Shown in pieces: positions 35,608 to 44,025 of a DNA stretch of 64,000 bases. The notes below the pieces were generated by a model, which saw only the letters and a list, made by a program, of their open reading frames with translations, ran no database searches and had not been told where the DNA came from. Position numbers and translations under genes: made by a program. Position 1 is the first letter of the stretch, and every line of letters starts with the position of its first letter. The stretch is from contig JBBAKM010000007.1 in NCBI GenBank assembly GCA_040403495.1, forward strand, positions 1 through 64,000, read 5' to 3'. The DNA is from JABMMZ01 sp040403495. GTDB lineage: Bacteria > Bacteroidota > Bacteroidia > NS11-12g > UBA955.

Positions 35608-35660
35608 TGTTTATTTATTTACCGCAGAGGCATTCCCTTAGAAGGAATCTACCAAAGAGA

Positions 35661-35740
35661 CATTCACCACATAGGCACAAAGAGCACAAAGATTTCCTCA
35701 GTATTCTCCGCGACTTTGTGGTGCTTTTTTTACCACGGAG
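35661..35740. repeat. 80-bp direct repeat, right copy
   Basis: Same sequence and orientation as 35109-35190, 552 bases away. Two base changes and two fewer T. The stretch 35617-35780 around it has more CGCAGAGGCATTC- and GCGGAGGCG-like fragments of the same family. Confidence 0.93.
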
Positions 35741-35805
35741 GCATTTACAGCGGAGGCGAAGAGTAAGCTGAGGTGTTTTCTTTGCGCTATTTATATTTAA
35801 TTTTA

Positions 35806-36594
35806 CTATTCAGTTTTTATTTTATCCATAGATTCTTTAATTGCAGTTATGGTTTTTAGGTTTTGAGCTGCTATTTCATATTCAGGGGCTAATTCCAATG
35901 CTTTCTTAAAACTTTCTATAGATTCCATGTAAGCCTTATTTTCGTATTCTAACAATCCATTGATATTATATAAAACTGCTCTAAACGGCACATTTATTTC
36001 TTTTTTGTTTTTTTCATTAAGTACAGAGAGAGAAACTTGATTTATTGTGGTATCTGCCATTAAACTATTACAAGTTACTTGCGCCTCTTTAACCCTTTTG
36101 AGTTGTTGTTGTAATTGCAGTAATGCATAGCCATGTTGTATGTTTTTTGAATTAGAATATAACTTTTGGTATGCATCTGCTGCTTCAACCGTTTGGTTTA
36201 AGGCATTTGCAGAAACAGCGAATATTTCTGTTATTAAATCAGAACTTCTACCACTTTCTTGAATCTCTTTAACTAATTTGTAAGAAATATCGTATTGCCT
36301 GTTTTGTGCATACATTAAGGCTAAGGTATCTTTATATTCTATATTACTTTTATTTTCAATCAAATAATAATTTAAAGAAACTATTGCTGTATTTAAATCA
36401 CCCTTTTGTATTGACTGTCTGTATACTTTCACGTGCAGATTCTCATTTAAGCTCTTATTTGGATTGGTCTTTTTTACTTTTTTTACCTTAACATCTTGTG
36501 CAAAACCTAAATTATAACATAATAGAATGCATAATACGATTAGTCTTCCTAACATTTTGAATCTATTTATTGATTTAAAATCCATTATTTTCAT
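35806..36594 (-). CDS. Exported TPR-repeat protein
   Basis: 262 residues with the start chosen here. A signal peptide ends at GFAQ. The mature part has a basic stretch KVKKVKKTNPNK, then helical repeats that fit tetratricopeptide repeats, most clearly near the end (AVLYNINGLLEYENKAYMES, then SFKKALELAPEYEIAAQNL). TPR proteins mediate protein contacts. Several ATGs are in frame; one at 36645 lies inside the terminator of the upstream gene and is rejected. The ATGs at 36594 or 36555 (the latter giving a classic 20-residue signal peptide) are best. It lies between the two paralogous exported proteins and may work with them. Confidence 0.72.
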   Translation of the reverse strand: MKIMDFKSINRFKMLGRLIVLCILLCYNLGFAQDVKVKKVKKTNPNKSLNENLHVKVYRQSIQKGDLNTAIVSLNYYLIENKSNIEYKDTLALMYAQNRQYDISYKLVKEIQESGRSSDLITEIFAVSANALNQTVEAADAYQKLYSNSKNIQHGYALLQLQQQLKRVKEAQVTCNSLMADTTINQVSLSVLNEKNKKEINVPFRAVLYNINGLLEYENKAYMESIESFKKALELAPEYEIAAQNLKTITAIKESMDKIKTE

Positions 36595-36620
36595 TTTTAC
36601 TGTCATTAATTTTGAATAAA

Positions 36621-36654
36621 AAAAGGACTTTGATAATGATACCAAAGTCCTTTT
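36621..36654 (-). terminator. Terminator after the S74 tail-fibre protein gene
   Basis: Perfect 12-base stem AAAAGGACTTTG / CAAAGTCCTTTT with a 10-base loop. On the minus strand it follows the stop codon at 36669 by 14 bases and is flanked by an A/T run. It works for both strands. Confidence 0.88.
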
Positions 36655-36668
36655 TATGAAAAGTTTTT

Positions 36669-38798
36669 TTATTTCTTTTCTAACAATTCCAATTTAGCTT
36701 TTAATTCATCTATCTGTTTTTGTTGATCTTTGATTGCTTCCACTAAAACTGGCACTAAATTTTGGTAAGCCATAGAAAGTGTTTCGCCTTTAGTAACATC
36801 TCCTTCTACACCCATTACAACTTCGGGTACAACTTTCTGAACATCTTGTGCTAAAAACCCTAATTGTCTTCCAGACTCAAGGTTATTGCTCCAATTATAA
36901 TAAACCCCATTCAATTGGTTTACCAATCCAAGTGCATTTTCAACTTTAACAACATTGGTTTTTAAACGAGCATCAGAAGAGTGTAACCAACCAGTAGTGG
37001 TGTATGTTCCTGTTGTTGTTCCATTAAATACAGTAAGTCTTTGTGATGGGGAAGCTGTTCCTATACCAACATTTCCATTATTATTGATTCTCATTCGTTC
37101 AGAAGTACCACCATTATTAGTTTCAAAAACAATTTTACCAGCAGCACGTGTTGAAGTAATAACTATTCCATTATCGGTCCCTGTTTGGCCTGTTGTAGTA
37201 ATCGCACCAGCACTATTACCATCAGCTGAATTAATAAAATATAGACCTCGATTTGAAATATCACCAAAAACATCCAATTTTCGAGTTGGTGAAGTTGTTC
37301 CTATACCTATATTACCAGCAATATTAATCCTCATTCTTTCCTCACTATCTGTTTCAAAAGCAATCCCTGTAAGAGATCTTATTGCTATTATTGTATTACT
37401 ATTGATTGCCGGCCCAACTCCACCAGCTCCTGAAACTATATAACTTGCAGAATTATCTATTCGAATATTTCCTCCTGAAACTTGCAGTCTTTCAGTTGGA
37501 GAGACAGTACCTATACCAACATTACCACTATTATTAATAACCATAGCTTCCGTTTCTACACTTGAATTTGGCTGTTTTACATGAAATTCAATAGCAGGCT
37601 TGGTTGACCTTGAATCAAATGATATAAATGAACCTTGAAAAGTAGGTTGACTTACTCCCAATAAAGATGGCATGTTTGAACCAATTCGAATAAGTCCAAC
37701 AGTGTTTCGCATAATACCCATGTTATAAGTTGAACTTAATGCAATATTACCATTTACTTCTAACCTTTGTGATGGAAAATCTTGCAAACCACCGCCAATT
37801 AGTAGTCCATTTGGATTTAATCTCATTAATTGAATATAGGTTGAAGCATCATTGGTCTGTGCCCATGTAAAACCACCTGCCCCTGTTCCTCTATGGTTTA
37901 CAAATCCAGAATAGCCTTGTGCTGCTAACCCACCAAATAAAATACCTGAATTCCAAGACAAATGCATTCCTTGATTATTATTTGGTGCACCTGATACAAT
38001 CAAAGCCCCTCCTGATACACTTAGCCTTGAAGGTGCGGTAGTTCTTCCTATAGAAACATTTCCATTGGGATGTACAATAAGTCTATCTCTTCCTCTTGAC
38101 ATCAATCTAAATGAGTTATTATTAATAGTTCCTACTCTATTGTTTCTAGTGTTAGTATAATTACCACCTAAACGCCAAAACGGTGATGTTGGCGGACGAG
38201 TTGAAGACAAAACCCAAGTTGTTCCGTTAAATTGATAGGTATTTCCTGCATTTGCTCCTTCAGTTACAACTCTTTTCTCGCCTGAAACAGGAGTATAAAA
38301 ATTCCAAATCAGATTTCCTGATGTATTTACACCAGCTAACTCTGCTATATTATTTGTTTGTCCAGCCCAGTCTCCACTCGCACCCGATGGCACAATATAA
38401 ACATCCCCATCATCACCTGAGGTAGGAGGAGCTGTTAGCGTATTATCAATAACTGGACCACCATCGTTGTCAACATCAGCTAAATCAGAAAAAGCAATTA
38501 ACTGCCATTTAGTTCCGTCGTTATAGTAATATCCTGGAACTACATCATTTGGCAATGTTCCCGCAGTGGCAGTGTTGTATACTATCATACCTGCTACGTG
38601 AGCAGATAATGGAGATGCATTGTTTGTGGCAGAAAGAGTTACTCTTGGCAAGAGTAATCCTTTGTTTGTAGCTTCCAATTCTAATACAGAATTTGAATTA
38701 ATGGTTGTAGGGTTATTTCCTACTTTTACTTGGGCGTATACCCCTTGAGCGAACAATCCTAAAAAAAATAGGATTAGTAATTTGCTTGTTTTTTTCAT
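36669..38798 (-). CDS. Exported tail-fibre-like protein with S74 chaperone domain
   Basis: 709 residues. Signal peptide MKKTSKLLILFFLGLFAQGVYA, then the N-terminal domain shared with the 478-residue neighbour, then many Gly/Asn/Ser-rich beta repeats with NVGIGTVSPTERLQVSGG-like units, and a C-terminal intramolecular chaperone domain of the peptidase S74 type. That domain holds the pair Ser608 and Lys613 in SSDARLKTN, which cuts the chaperone off after it has trimerised the fibre. The last ~30 residues form a coiled coil (KDQQKQIDELKAKLELLEKK). In phages this domain completes tail spikes; in Bacteroidota such proteins are thought to be surface or secreted fibres. Confidence 0.87.
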   Translation of the reverse strand: MKKTSKLLILFFLGLFAQGVYAQVKVGNNPTTINSNSVLELEATNKGLLLPRVTLSATNNASPLSAHVAGMIVYNTATAGTLPNDVVPGYYYNDGTKWQLIAFSDLADVDNDGGPVIDNTLTAPPTSGDDGDVYIVPSGASGDWAGQTNNIAELAGVNTSGNLIWNFYTPVSGEKRVVTEGANAGNTYQFNGTTWVLSSTRPPTSPFWRLGGNYTNTRNNRVGTINNNSFRLMSRGRDRLIVHPNGNVSIGRTTAPSRLSVSGGALIVSGAPNNNQGMHLSWNSGILFGGLAAQGYSGFVNHRGTGAGGFTWAQTNDASTYIQLMRLNPNGLLIGGGLQDFPSQRLEVNGNIALSSTYNMGIMRNTVGLIRIGSNMPSLLGVSQPTFQGSFISFDSRSTKPAIEFHVKQPNSSVETEAMVINNSGNVGIGTVSPTERLQVSGGNIRIDNSASYIVSGAGGVGPAINSNTIIAIRSLTGIAFETDSEERMRINIAGNIGIGTTSPTRKLDVFGDISNRGLYFINSADGNSAGAITTTGQTGTDNGIVITSTRAAGKIVFETNNGGTSERMRINNNGNVGIGTASPSQRLTVFNGTTTGTYTTTGWLHSSDARLKTNVVKVENALGLVNQLNGVYYNWSNNLESGRQLGFLAQDVQKVVPEVVMGVEGDVTKGETLSMAYQNLVPVLVEAIKDQQKQIDELKAKLELLEKK

Positions 38799-38845
38799 TT
38801 TATTGATACTTTGGTTATTTTTTATTTTTTATTTTTTATTTTTTT

Positions 38846-38895
38846 CACCCGGAGACATTCACCGCAGAGACGCGGAGAACGCGGAGGGGATTTTC
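38846..38895. repeat. CGCAGAGACGCGGAG-type repeat, before ORF6N gene
   Basis: CACCCGGAGACATTCACCG, then CAGAGACGCGGAGAACGCGG and AGGGGATTTT. It lies directly after the ORF6N stop, and a related block is on the other side of the same gene. Confidence 0.75.
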
Positions 38896-38898
38896 GCT

Positions 38899-39441
38899 TC
38901 ATTTCCTTTTTATTGTGTGTTTTAATTTAACGACTGCAAAATTCAGTTCTATAGTTGTTTCGGTATTGGTTACATTAAGTTCATTGCCTATCCAATCTGA
39001 TATTAATACACTTGTTTGATTCATTATTTCTTTTTGTTTTTCTGGATCTTCGGTTGTATTTATTGTTTCTAGGTTTCTTGTTAGTTCTTTGAATGTTGCA
39101 AATGCTTCTATAATGGAAAGAGTGGTTTGGGTTGCTTTGGCACTTTTTAAAATTGTTGCTAGCATATAAAGCCCTTTTTCAGTAAAGGCTTTTGGAAGTT
39201 TTACTTTCCCTCCAGCTGATAATGAAGACGAAAATTTCGACTTCATTGTATTCCACTCTTCTGTATTTAGATACAATATATACCCTTCAGGAAATCTATC
39301 GGGATTGTTTTTTACTGCCTCATTTACGCGTTTGGTTTCTACACCATACAAGGCAGCCACATCACTATCCAAGATAACTTTTGTTTCTCGGAGCATCATG
39401 ATTTTGCTTTCTACTTCGCTATGGGTTAGTTTTCCATTCAT
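38899..39441 (-). CDS. ORF6N domain-containing protein
   Basis: 180 residues. The N-terminal ~90 residues (VILDSDVAALYGVETKRVNEAVKNNPDRFPEGY, then AFTEKGLYMLATILKS) are an ORF6N domain, a small DNA-binding domain related to KilA-N and common in phage and mobile-element proteins. The rest is helical and lacks another domain I can name. It carries no signal peptide, unlike the exported-protein genes around it. Blocks of the GCGGAGG/AGGGGATTTT repeat family lie on both sides. Probably a regulator brought by a mobile unit; its target is unknown. Confidence 0.87.
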   Translation of the reverse strand: MNGKLTHSEVESKIMMLRETKVILDSDVAALYGVETKRVNEAVKNNPDRFPEGYILYLNTEEWNTMKSKFSSSLSAGGKVKLPKAFTEKGLYMLATILKSAKATQTTLSIIEAFATFKELTRNLETINTTEDPEKQKEIMNQTSVLISDWIGNELNVTNTETTIELNFAVVKLKHTIKRK

Positions 39442-39476
39442 TTATTAATTTTCTATTCTTTTATTTACTGCTCTTC

Positions 39477-39578
39477 GATAAACTCAGAACAGGCTCCGGC
39501 GCTAAGGTCGCGGAGGTTTTCTTCTCTCTGCGCTCTTAGATTTTCACCACGGAGGCGCGGAGGTCGCTGAGGGGATTT
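39477..39578. repeat. GATAAACTCAGAACAGG / GGAGGCGCGGAGG repeat block
   Basis: First part (39477-39515) is a near copy of 33178-33221. Second part (39544-39578, CACCACGGAGGCGCGGAGG then TCGCTGAGGGG) is like 38846-38895. It fills the gap between ORF6N and the T9SS protein gene. Confidence 0.75.
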
Positions 39579-41087
39579 TTATTTATTCAATATAATTTTA
39601 TAGGTTTTGGTTTGATAATTGCTTGTTACATTCAAAAAATACATGGCGTTATCCAAATGATTCAAATCTATTGATTGTAAACCCGATTGTTTTGAATCAT
39701 TACTCAAAATTAATTTACCATCAAAAGAAGTTAGCGTGTAGGTTAAATCTGTGTTTTCTGAAAAAATATTAATAATTCCTTGAGATGGATTTGGATAAAT
39801 TTTTACCACAGGATTAAGTCCATCACTAAATTCAACTATTTTGAAATCAGACTGAGTTGGATTCCCTTCAAAATCTACCATTGTTAATTTGTAAAAATTT
39901 AAGCCCAATTGTGCATTAACATGTTTAAATGCATAATTATTAACCAGTGATGAAGTTCCTGCTCCTTTTACTTCTCCTATTTTAGACCAATTCGTTCTAT
40001 CCACACTGGTTTCTAAAACAAAGTGACTGTTGTTGAATTCATTGGTAGTAGTCCAAGTAATTTGAGACACCAAATAACTAGCAGCTTGTGCATTAAAATC
40101 AATTAAGGTAACTGGCAATGGCGTTAATAAGTTAGTTGATTTACTGTAAAAAGCACCACTAGCGGAAGCAGAAGTAACTGTAGTATATAATCTTGTATGC
40201 TTTACTGCAGATAAAGATGTACCTGTTGAAGGTGCATTTGTCCCTATGGCACCAACTCCGTCATCCCACATTGAAGAACCTTGATACTGAGTCACAAAGG
40301 CATCTGCATCTGAAGTATAAGCCGAACCATTAGTTGATGTATTATGTTGAAGTGTTAAATTAGCTGCCGAACCTGAAGTAGAATAAATATTCCAAGTTCG
40401 AAAAATTCCATTATCAGGAACTCTCTCATCAGAAGCAGACTCCGAATAGTTTTTTACTTGAACAAAAAAGTTATCAGTAGAATTGGGTGTTATGGTTGCA
40501 GGGGTATAATCAGTTGTAGCTCTTCCAACGGGGAAATCAAAAGAAGCAGAAGAAGCAATAGATTCTTTAGCTAAAAATCCCGTTCCATTGGTTACTATAT
40601 ATTGGGTTTCGTCTACATTGGTAATAGTAGCAGCGGATGCAACCTCAAAATTTTGATCTCCTAAAATCAAATGCCCATTTACAAAATCCAAACCCGTTGT
40701 AATCCTTGCGTATGAATTTGTTAAAGTAACGTTATTGGTATTGTCTATTGCGATATTAATCAACGAAGGATGAGCTCCACCAATAGTAGAGCTATTACCT
40801 CCATCGAGTGTTTGAGCAGCAGCACCTACAAACAAAATCCTTCCTGTTCCAGCTTGTGTAGAAGTAGTATTGGCAAAAATTTCAGCCCCAGTATTAATAG
40901 TAGTAGCAGATCCTAACATGTGTAATGTGGAACCATTTTGAAAAAACATTTGTGCATCTACTCCTAATTGCAAATTACCAAAGTTACCCATTTCTCCAAA
41001 AACTGAAAAAGAGCCATTGATATTAGTTTGGGAATGTGTTGCATTTATAAATAGCAATGTAAAAGCAAATAGAAGTGACTTCTTCAT
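39579..41087 (-). CDS. T9SS type A sorting-domain protein
   Basis: 502 residues. Signal peptide MKKSLLFAFTLLFINATHSQ, then a Thr/Ser/Asn-rich beta-structured region (residues ~25-350), an FN3/Ig-like piece (LPVTLIDFNAQ, WTTTNEFNNSHFVLETS, typical of T9SS cargo), and the type A C-terminal domain NPVVKIYPNPSQGIINI through SYKTYKIILNK-like strands. The product should cross the outer membrane through SprA and be processed. The start at 41087 fits a normal signal peptide; an ATG 26 codons upstream gives an implausible N-terminus. It diverges from the regulator genes and shares a ~660-base control region with them. Confidence 0.88.
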   Translation of the reverse strand: MKKSLLFAFTLLFINATHSQTNINGSFSVFGEMGNFGNLQLGVDAQMFFQNGSTLHMLGSATTINTGAEIFANTTSTQAGTGRILFVGAAAQTLDGGNSSTIGGAHPSLINIAIDNTNNVTLTNSYARITTGLDFVNGHLILGDQNFEVASAATITNVDETQYIVTNGTGFLAKESIASSASFDFPVGRATTDYTPATITPNSTDNFFVQVKNYSESASDERVPDNGIFRTWNIYSTSGSAANLTLQHNTSTNGSAYTSDADAFVTQYQGSSMWDDGVGAIGTNAPSTGTSLSAVKHTRLYTTVTSASASGAFYSKSTNLLTPLPVTLIDFNAQAASYLVSQITWTTTNEFNNSHFVLETSVDRTNWSKIGEVKGAGTSSLVNNYAFKHVNAQLGLNFYKLTMVDFEGNPTQSDFKIVEFSDGLNPVVKIYPNPSQGIINIFSENTDLTYTLTSFDGKLILSNDSKQSGLQSIDLNHLDNAMYFLNVTSNYQTKTYKIILNK

Positions 41088-41187
41088 TTTAAAAATATTT
41101 AATTGATATGTTTTAATATTATAGTTCATAATGTTTGATTGATTAAATTGTACTAAGTGGTTCATTTTTGTGTAATTTAAAGTGCAG

Positions 41188-41195
41188 CAAAGTTA
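41188..41195 (-). promoter_or_regulatory. -7 candidate of the T9SS protein gene
   Basis: On the minus strand reads TAACTTTG, a TAnnTTTG match 101 bases before the ATG. No clear -33 TTTG. Confidence 0.35.
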
Positions 41196-41251
41196 AGAAC
41201 GTAATTAATGCTAATATTTTTACAGTAATGAAAGTGAATAAATATTTTCCC

Positions 41252-41261
41252 AAATGACCTT
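41252..41261 (-). promoter_or_regulatory. AAGGTCATTT motif, inverted copy
   Basis: AAATGACCTT on the plus strand is the reverse complement of the pair at 41636-41664. It lies on the T9SS-gene side of the divergent region. Confidence 0.5.
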
Positions 41262-41382
41262 AAAATGAAACGAAATTACCTTTTTAGCTTTCGAGAGTAA
41301 TTCAAAACCTATAGAATAGGGTATAAAAAGGTGTTAAATTAATGTTAATTTCACCAAATACACTCCCATTGATTGAAACCAA

Positions 41383-41411
41383 TGTACTACAACATGCTTT
41401 TTGTACTACAA
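41383..41411. promoter_or_regulatory. Paired TGTACTACAA direct repeat
   Basis: Two identical 10-mers at 41383-41392 and 41402-41411, start-to-start 19 bases, nearly two helical turns, so a protein dimer could touch one face of the DNA. Confidence 0.5.
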
Positions 41412-41635
41412 ATTTCACACAACATTCATTTTCGCTCACCGCTATTGATTAATACTTTGAAAATCAATCCATGAAAATAACATAAGTTAGAAAAAAAACC
41501 ACAAACGAAGTACATAAAAAGATAAAACACTATATTTAAGTATAAAAATAGACTATAAAAATCCAATTAATAAGAAAAATGTACCCATTATTATAAAGTA
41601 CTCGATAAAAATTTAGGTACTTTCATTTAAAATAA

Positions 41636-41664
41636 AAGGTCATTTGTTAGTCAGAAGGTCATTT
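41636..41664 (+). promoter_or_regulatory. Paired AAGGTCATTT direct repeat upstream of the LuxR-type gene
   Basis: Two identical 10-mers at 41636-41645 and 41655-41664, again 19 bases start-to-start, 84-113 bases before the ATG. Together with the inverted copy at 41252 they mark both gene-facing ends of the divergent region. Confidence 0.55.
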
Positions 41665-41748
41665 TGAAGTTTTCCAAAAAATAGTATTATATAAAAGGGA
41701 CTAATTTCGAAAAAATTAATTGAATCTATTTCAATATACTAATTGACA

Positions 41749-42408
41749 ATGCAACAACTCATAATTATCAACAAAGACAAAGAACAGGCGGAAGATTTAA
41801 AAAGTATGCTTTCACCTCATTATTTTGTTAGAGGCATCTTTTCTAACATTGAGAGTTTTATTGAAGTGATGTCACTAAAAACACATATTTACATTATCAT
41901 TTATTGCAATAAGACCATCGATAATTTTGCAGCAGTAAAAAGCTCAAGAATCATTATTTACAACAGTTTAGAAAATGACAAGCTAATATTTAATGCCATA
42001 CAATTAGGAGTAAAAGGTTTTGTAAATCATACTCAGAAAATAAATGAGTTATTAGACATTATAGAAATAATCATTATGGGTGGTTGCTATGTAAGTAATA
42101 CCATTATTTACAAACTCTTTAAACACATACAAGACATCAATGATTTAATCCTAGGAAAAAAAATACAGAAATACGACACACTATCCAGAAGAGAAGTAAT
42201 GGTTTTTGAACAACTTCTTAGTGGATATTCGTACAAAGAAATTTCTACAAACCTTGGCATTTCAGTTGACACAACACGTAAACACATCAGTAGAATTTAC
42301 AAAAAAATAAATATTCACAGCAAAGGAGAACTTTATAATCTACATTATAATGTTCAAATAAAATCCAAACAGTACAATCAATTATTTCCACAATACATTA
42401 AACAATAA
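41749..42408 (+). CDS. LuxR/GerE-type transcription regulator with degenerate receiver
   Basis: 219 residues. The C-terminal ~65 residues (SRREVMVFEQLLSGYSYKEI, STNLGISVDTTRKHISRIYKK) are a LuxR-type HTH. The N-terminal ~120 resemble a receiver domain in strand-helix order, but the position of the phospho-acceptor reads Cys53-Asn54 (IIIYCN) and the N-terminal acidic pair is gone, so it is unlikely to be phosphorylated. The ATG at 41749 is preferred to a TTG two codons earlier. A stand-alone receiver gene follows 5 bases later. It probably binds motifs in its own upstream region. Confidence 0.82.
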   Translation: MQQLIIINKDKEQAEDLKSMLSPHYFVRGIFSNIESFIEVMSLKTHIYIIIYCNKTIDNFAAVKSSRIIIYNSLENDKLIFNAIQLGVKGFVNHTQKINELLDIIEIIIMGGCYVSNTIIYKLFKHIQDINDLILGKKIQKYDTLSRREVMVFEQLLSGYSYKEISTNLGISVDTTRKHISRIYKKINIHSKGELYNLHYNVQIKSKQYNQLFPQYIKQ

Positions 42409-42413
42409 TAACC

Positions 42414-43004
42414 ATGATTACTTCAAGAAAAACCAAAAGAAAATCCAATACACCTTTTTACAATATCTGCATAGTGGACGATTCTCACATTTATGCATTA
42501 GGCTTAAAAAACAGCATTGATAAGAGTCTAAATAGAACGGCTCACTCATTCGTTTTTCATCACAAAAGTTTAGATGAAATTAACACATCAAGCACAGCTC
42601 CTATTGATATTTTATTTATAGATTACGATGATTTACTTCTTCCTCAATTTAACACCATTTTCTCAAAATTGAAAAGAAAAAATCCAAGTATGAAACTTAT
42701 CGTTTCTACGGCTGATTTGCTAAATATAGATTTCATAAAATTATACACCTATAACATCAATGGATTATTCTCCAAAAGCTTAAGTACAAAAGCATTTAAT
42801 ATTTATTTTAAACGTGTTTTAGATCAAACCATGTTTATTGACCAATATAGTATTAGAAGAATTGTAGAAGAAGAGAAGAAGCAAAAAATTAGGTACTATT
42901 ATAAATCTGTTTCACTTCAAAACTTGGAGTTGATTCAAAATCGTTATTTGAACTATACACCCTATTTTGTTGACAAAGAAGCTTTATCATTTCTTCAGCA
43001 GTAA
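42414..43004 (+). CDS. Stand-alone receiver-domain protein
   Basis: 196 residues. A receiver domain occupies about 15-140 with the acidic pair Asp22/Asp23 in IVDDSHIY and the phospho-acceptor Asp70 in ILFIDYDD. There is no output domain; the C-terminal ~50 residues (RRIVEEEKKQKIRYYY) are basic and helical. Directly follows the LuxR-type gene (5 bases), so the pair may split the jobs of one regulator: this protein keeps the phosphorylation site that the other has lost. The sensor kinase is not adjacent. Confidence 0.72.
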   Translation: MITSRKTKRKSNTPFYNICIVDDSHIYALGLKNSIDKSLNRTAHSFVFHHKSLDEINTSSTAPIDILFIDYDDLLLPQFNTIFSKLKRKNPSMKLIVSTADLLNIDFIKLYTYNINGLFSKSLSTKAFNIYFKRVLDQTMFIDQYSIRRIVEEEKKQKIRYYYKSVSLQNLELIQNRYLNYTPYFVDKEALSFLQQ

Positions 43005-43085
43005 ATTAAAACTTATAAACTTGAAATAACCTACAATTTAATGTTAATTTGCATTAATTTATTGGTACTTTATTGAAATCAAAAA

Positions 43086-43814
43086 ATGTTTAGCGCCATA
43101 TTAATAGACGATCAAGAAGAAATTATAGTTTCTATTAGCAAAATGATTGCTCATTTTTTCAATGAGGATATTAAAATTATTGGCACTTATACTTCATCTG
43201 AAGAGGCAATCATTTCATTATCGGAAACTGAACCCGATCTTATTTTCATGGATATGGAAATGCCCTATTTAAATGGACTTGATGCTATCAATTTAATTCC
43301 CGACAATATAAAATCAAAAGTTATTGTTATTTCAGGCAAAGATCAATATGCTATAAAAGCACTTAAATTCAATGTATTTGATTATTTATTAAAACCTGTT
43401 TCTTTGATTGAGTTTAAAAAATGTATCGAAAAACTAAAGGCCGAAGAAGCGTTAATTAAAGTCAATCAAAATGAAGTTAAATCAAATACCATTGTTATTG
43501 ATAGTAAATTCAAAACCTATTTTTTAGAATTTCCACTTATTAATCACATAAAGTCGAAATCCTCACATACGCTTATTAATATTGAAAATCAGGAACAGTT
43601 AGTTCCTCGACCTATAAAATATTTTGAAGAAATACTCCCTAAAACACTTTTTTTCTCCCCTCACAGATGTCATATTGTAAACTTTAACTTTATTAAGGAA
43701 CTTCGTAAATCCGAAAATGGCGGTGCTATTATGGTTTTAAAGGATGATACCCAAATTGAAATGTCAAAAAAGAAGAGAGTTAGCTTTATGACTCACTTCA
43801 AATACAAGTTTTAG
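43086..43814 (+). CDS. LytTR-family response regulator (no adjacent kinase)
   Basis: 242 residues. Receiver with Asp8/Asp9, phospho-acceptor Asp56 in LIFMDMEMP, and LKPVS with the conserved lysine. The LytTR output domain has RPIKYFEEILPKTLFFSPHRCHIVNFNFI. Strikingly like the regulator at 29157-29852 over its whole length (FFNEDIKIIGTYTS / FFSTQLLIIGSYTS, KYFEEILPKTLFF / KYFEEKLPESLFY), so the two are paralogues at opposite ends of the exported-protein locus. No kinase gene is next to it. It may take its signal from the Reg_prop kinase or another. Confidence 0.92.
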   Translation: MFSAILIDDQEEIIVSISKMIAHFFNEDIKIIGTYTSSEEAIISLSETEPDLIFMDMEMPYLNGLDAINLIPDNIKSKVIVISGKDQYAIKALKFNVFDYLLKPVSLIEFKKCIEKLKAEEALIKVNQNEVKSNTIVIDSKFKTYFLEFPLINHIKSKSSHTLINIENQEQLVPRPIKYFEEILPKTLFFSPHRCHIVNFNFIKELRKSENGGAIMVLKDDTQIEMSKKKRVSFMTHFKYKF

Positions 43815-43872
43815 TGTTTGGGGGTCGTGAAAAAGTTATAAAAACCTTGTTCATTTGTTATAATTGTTAATC

Positions 43873-43909
43873 CCGTTAGTATTTCGTAAGATTTGCTAGC
43901 GGTTTTTTC
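43873..43909 (+). terminator. Terminator after the LytTR regulator gene
   Basis: CCGTTAG pairs with CTAGCGG (one G-U) around a 16-base loop, followed by TTTTTT. Confidence 0.7.
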
Positions 43910-43999
43910 TTAGCCTTTTTTGTGCTTGAGCTAAGCTCAGACTAAATTCTCAGAGATTATCCACTCGAACTCAAGAGTTCTCATCTCTTAAGCAAAAAA

Positions 44000-44020
44000 A
44001 AACAGGCGGTAAGCCTGTTT
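44000..44020 (-). terminator. Hairpin with T-run on the minus strand
   Basis: AAACAGGC/GCCTGTTT stem with a 5-base loop. On the minus strand it is followed by a run of about ten T (43993-43999 and stem). It lies downstream of the tRNA-Ser gene and the tRNA 3' fragment, as a second-line terminator. Confidence 0.7.
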
Positions 44021-44025
44021 GTTTT

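Noticed and set aside
35565..35771. 68-codon plus-strand frame rich in Arg and His
   Set aside because: It is read through the dispersed repeat; its composition follows the repeat, not a protein.
36606..36645. Longer form of the TPR protein
   Set aside because: Its first codons would lie inside the terminator hairpin of the upstream gene.
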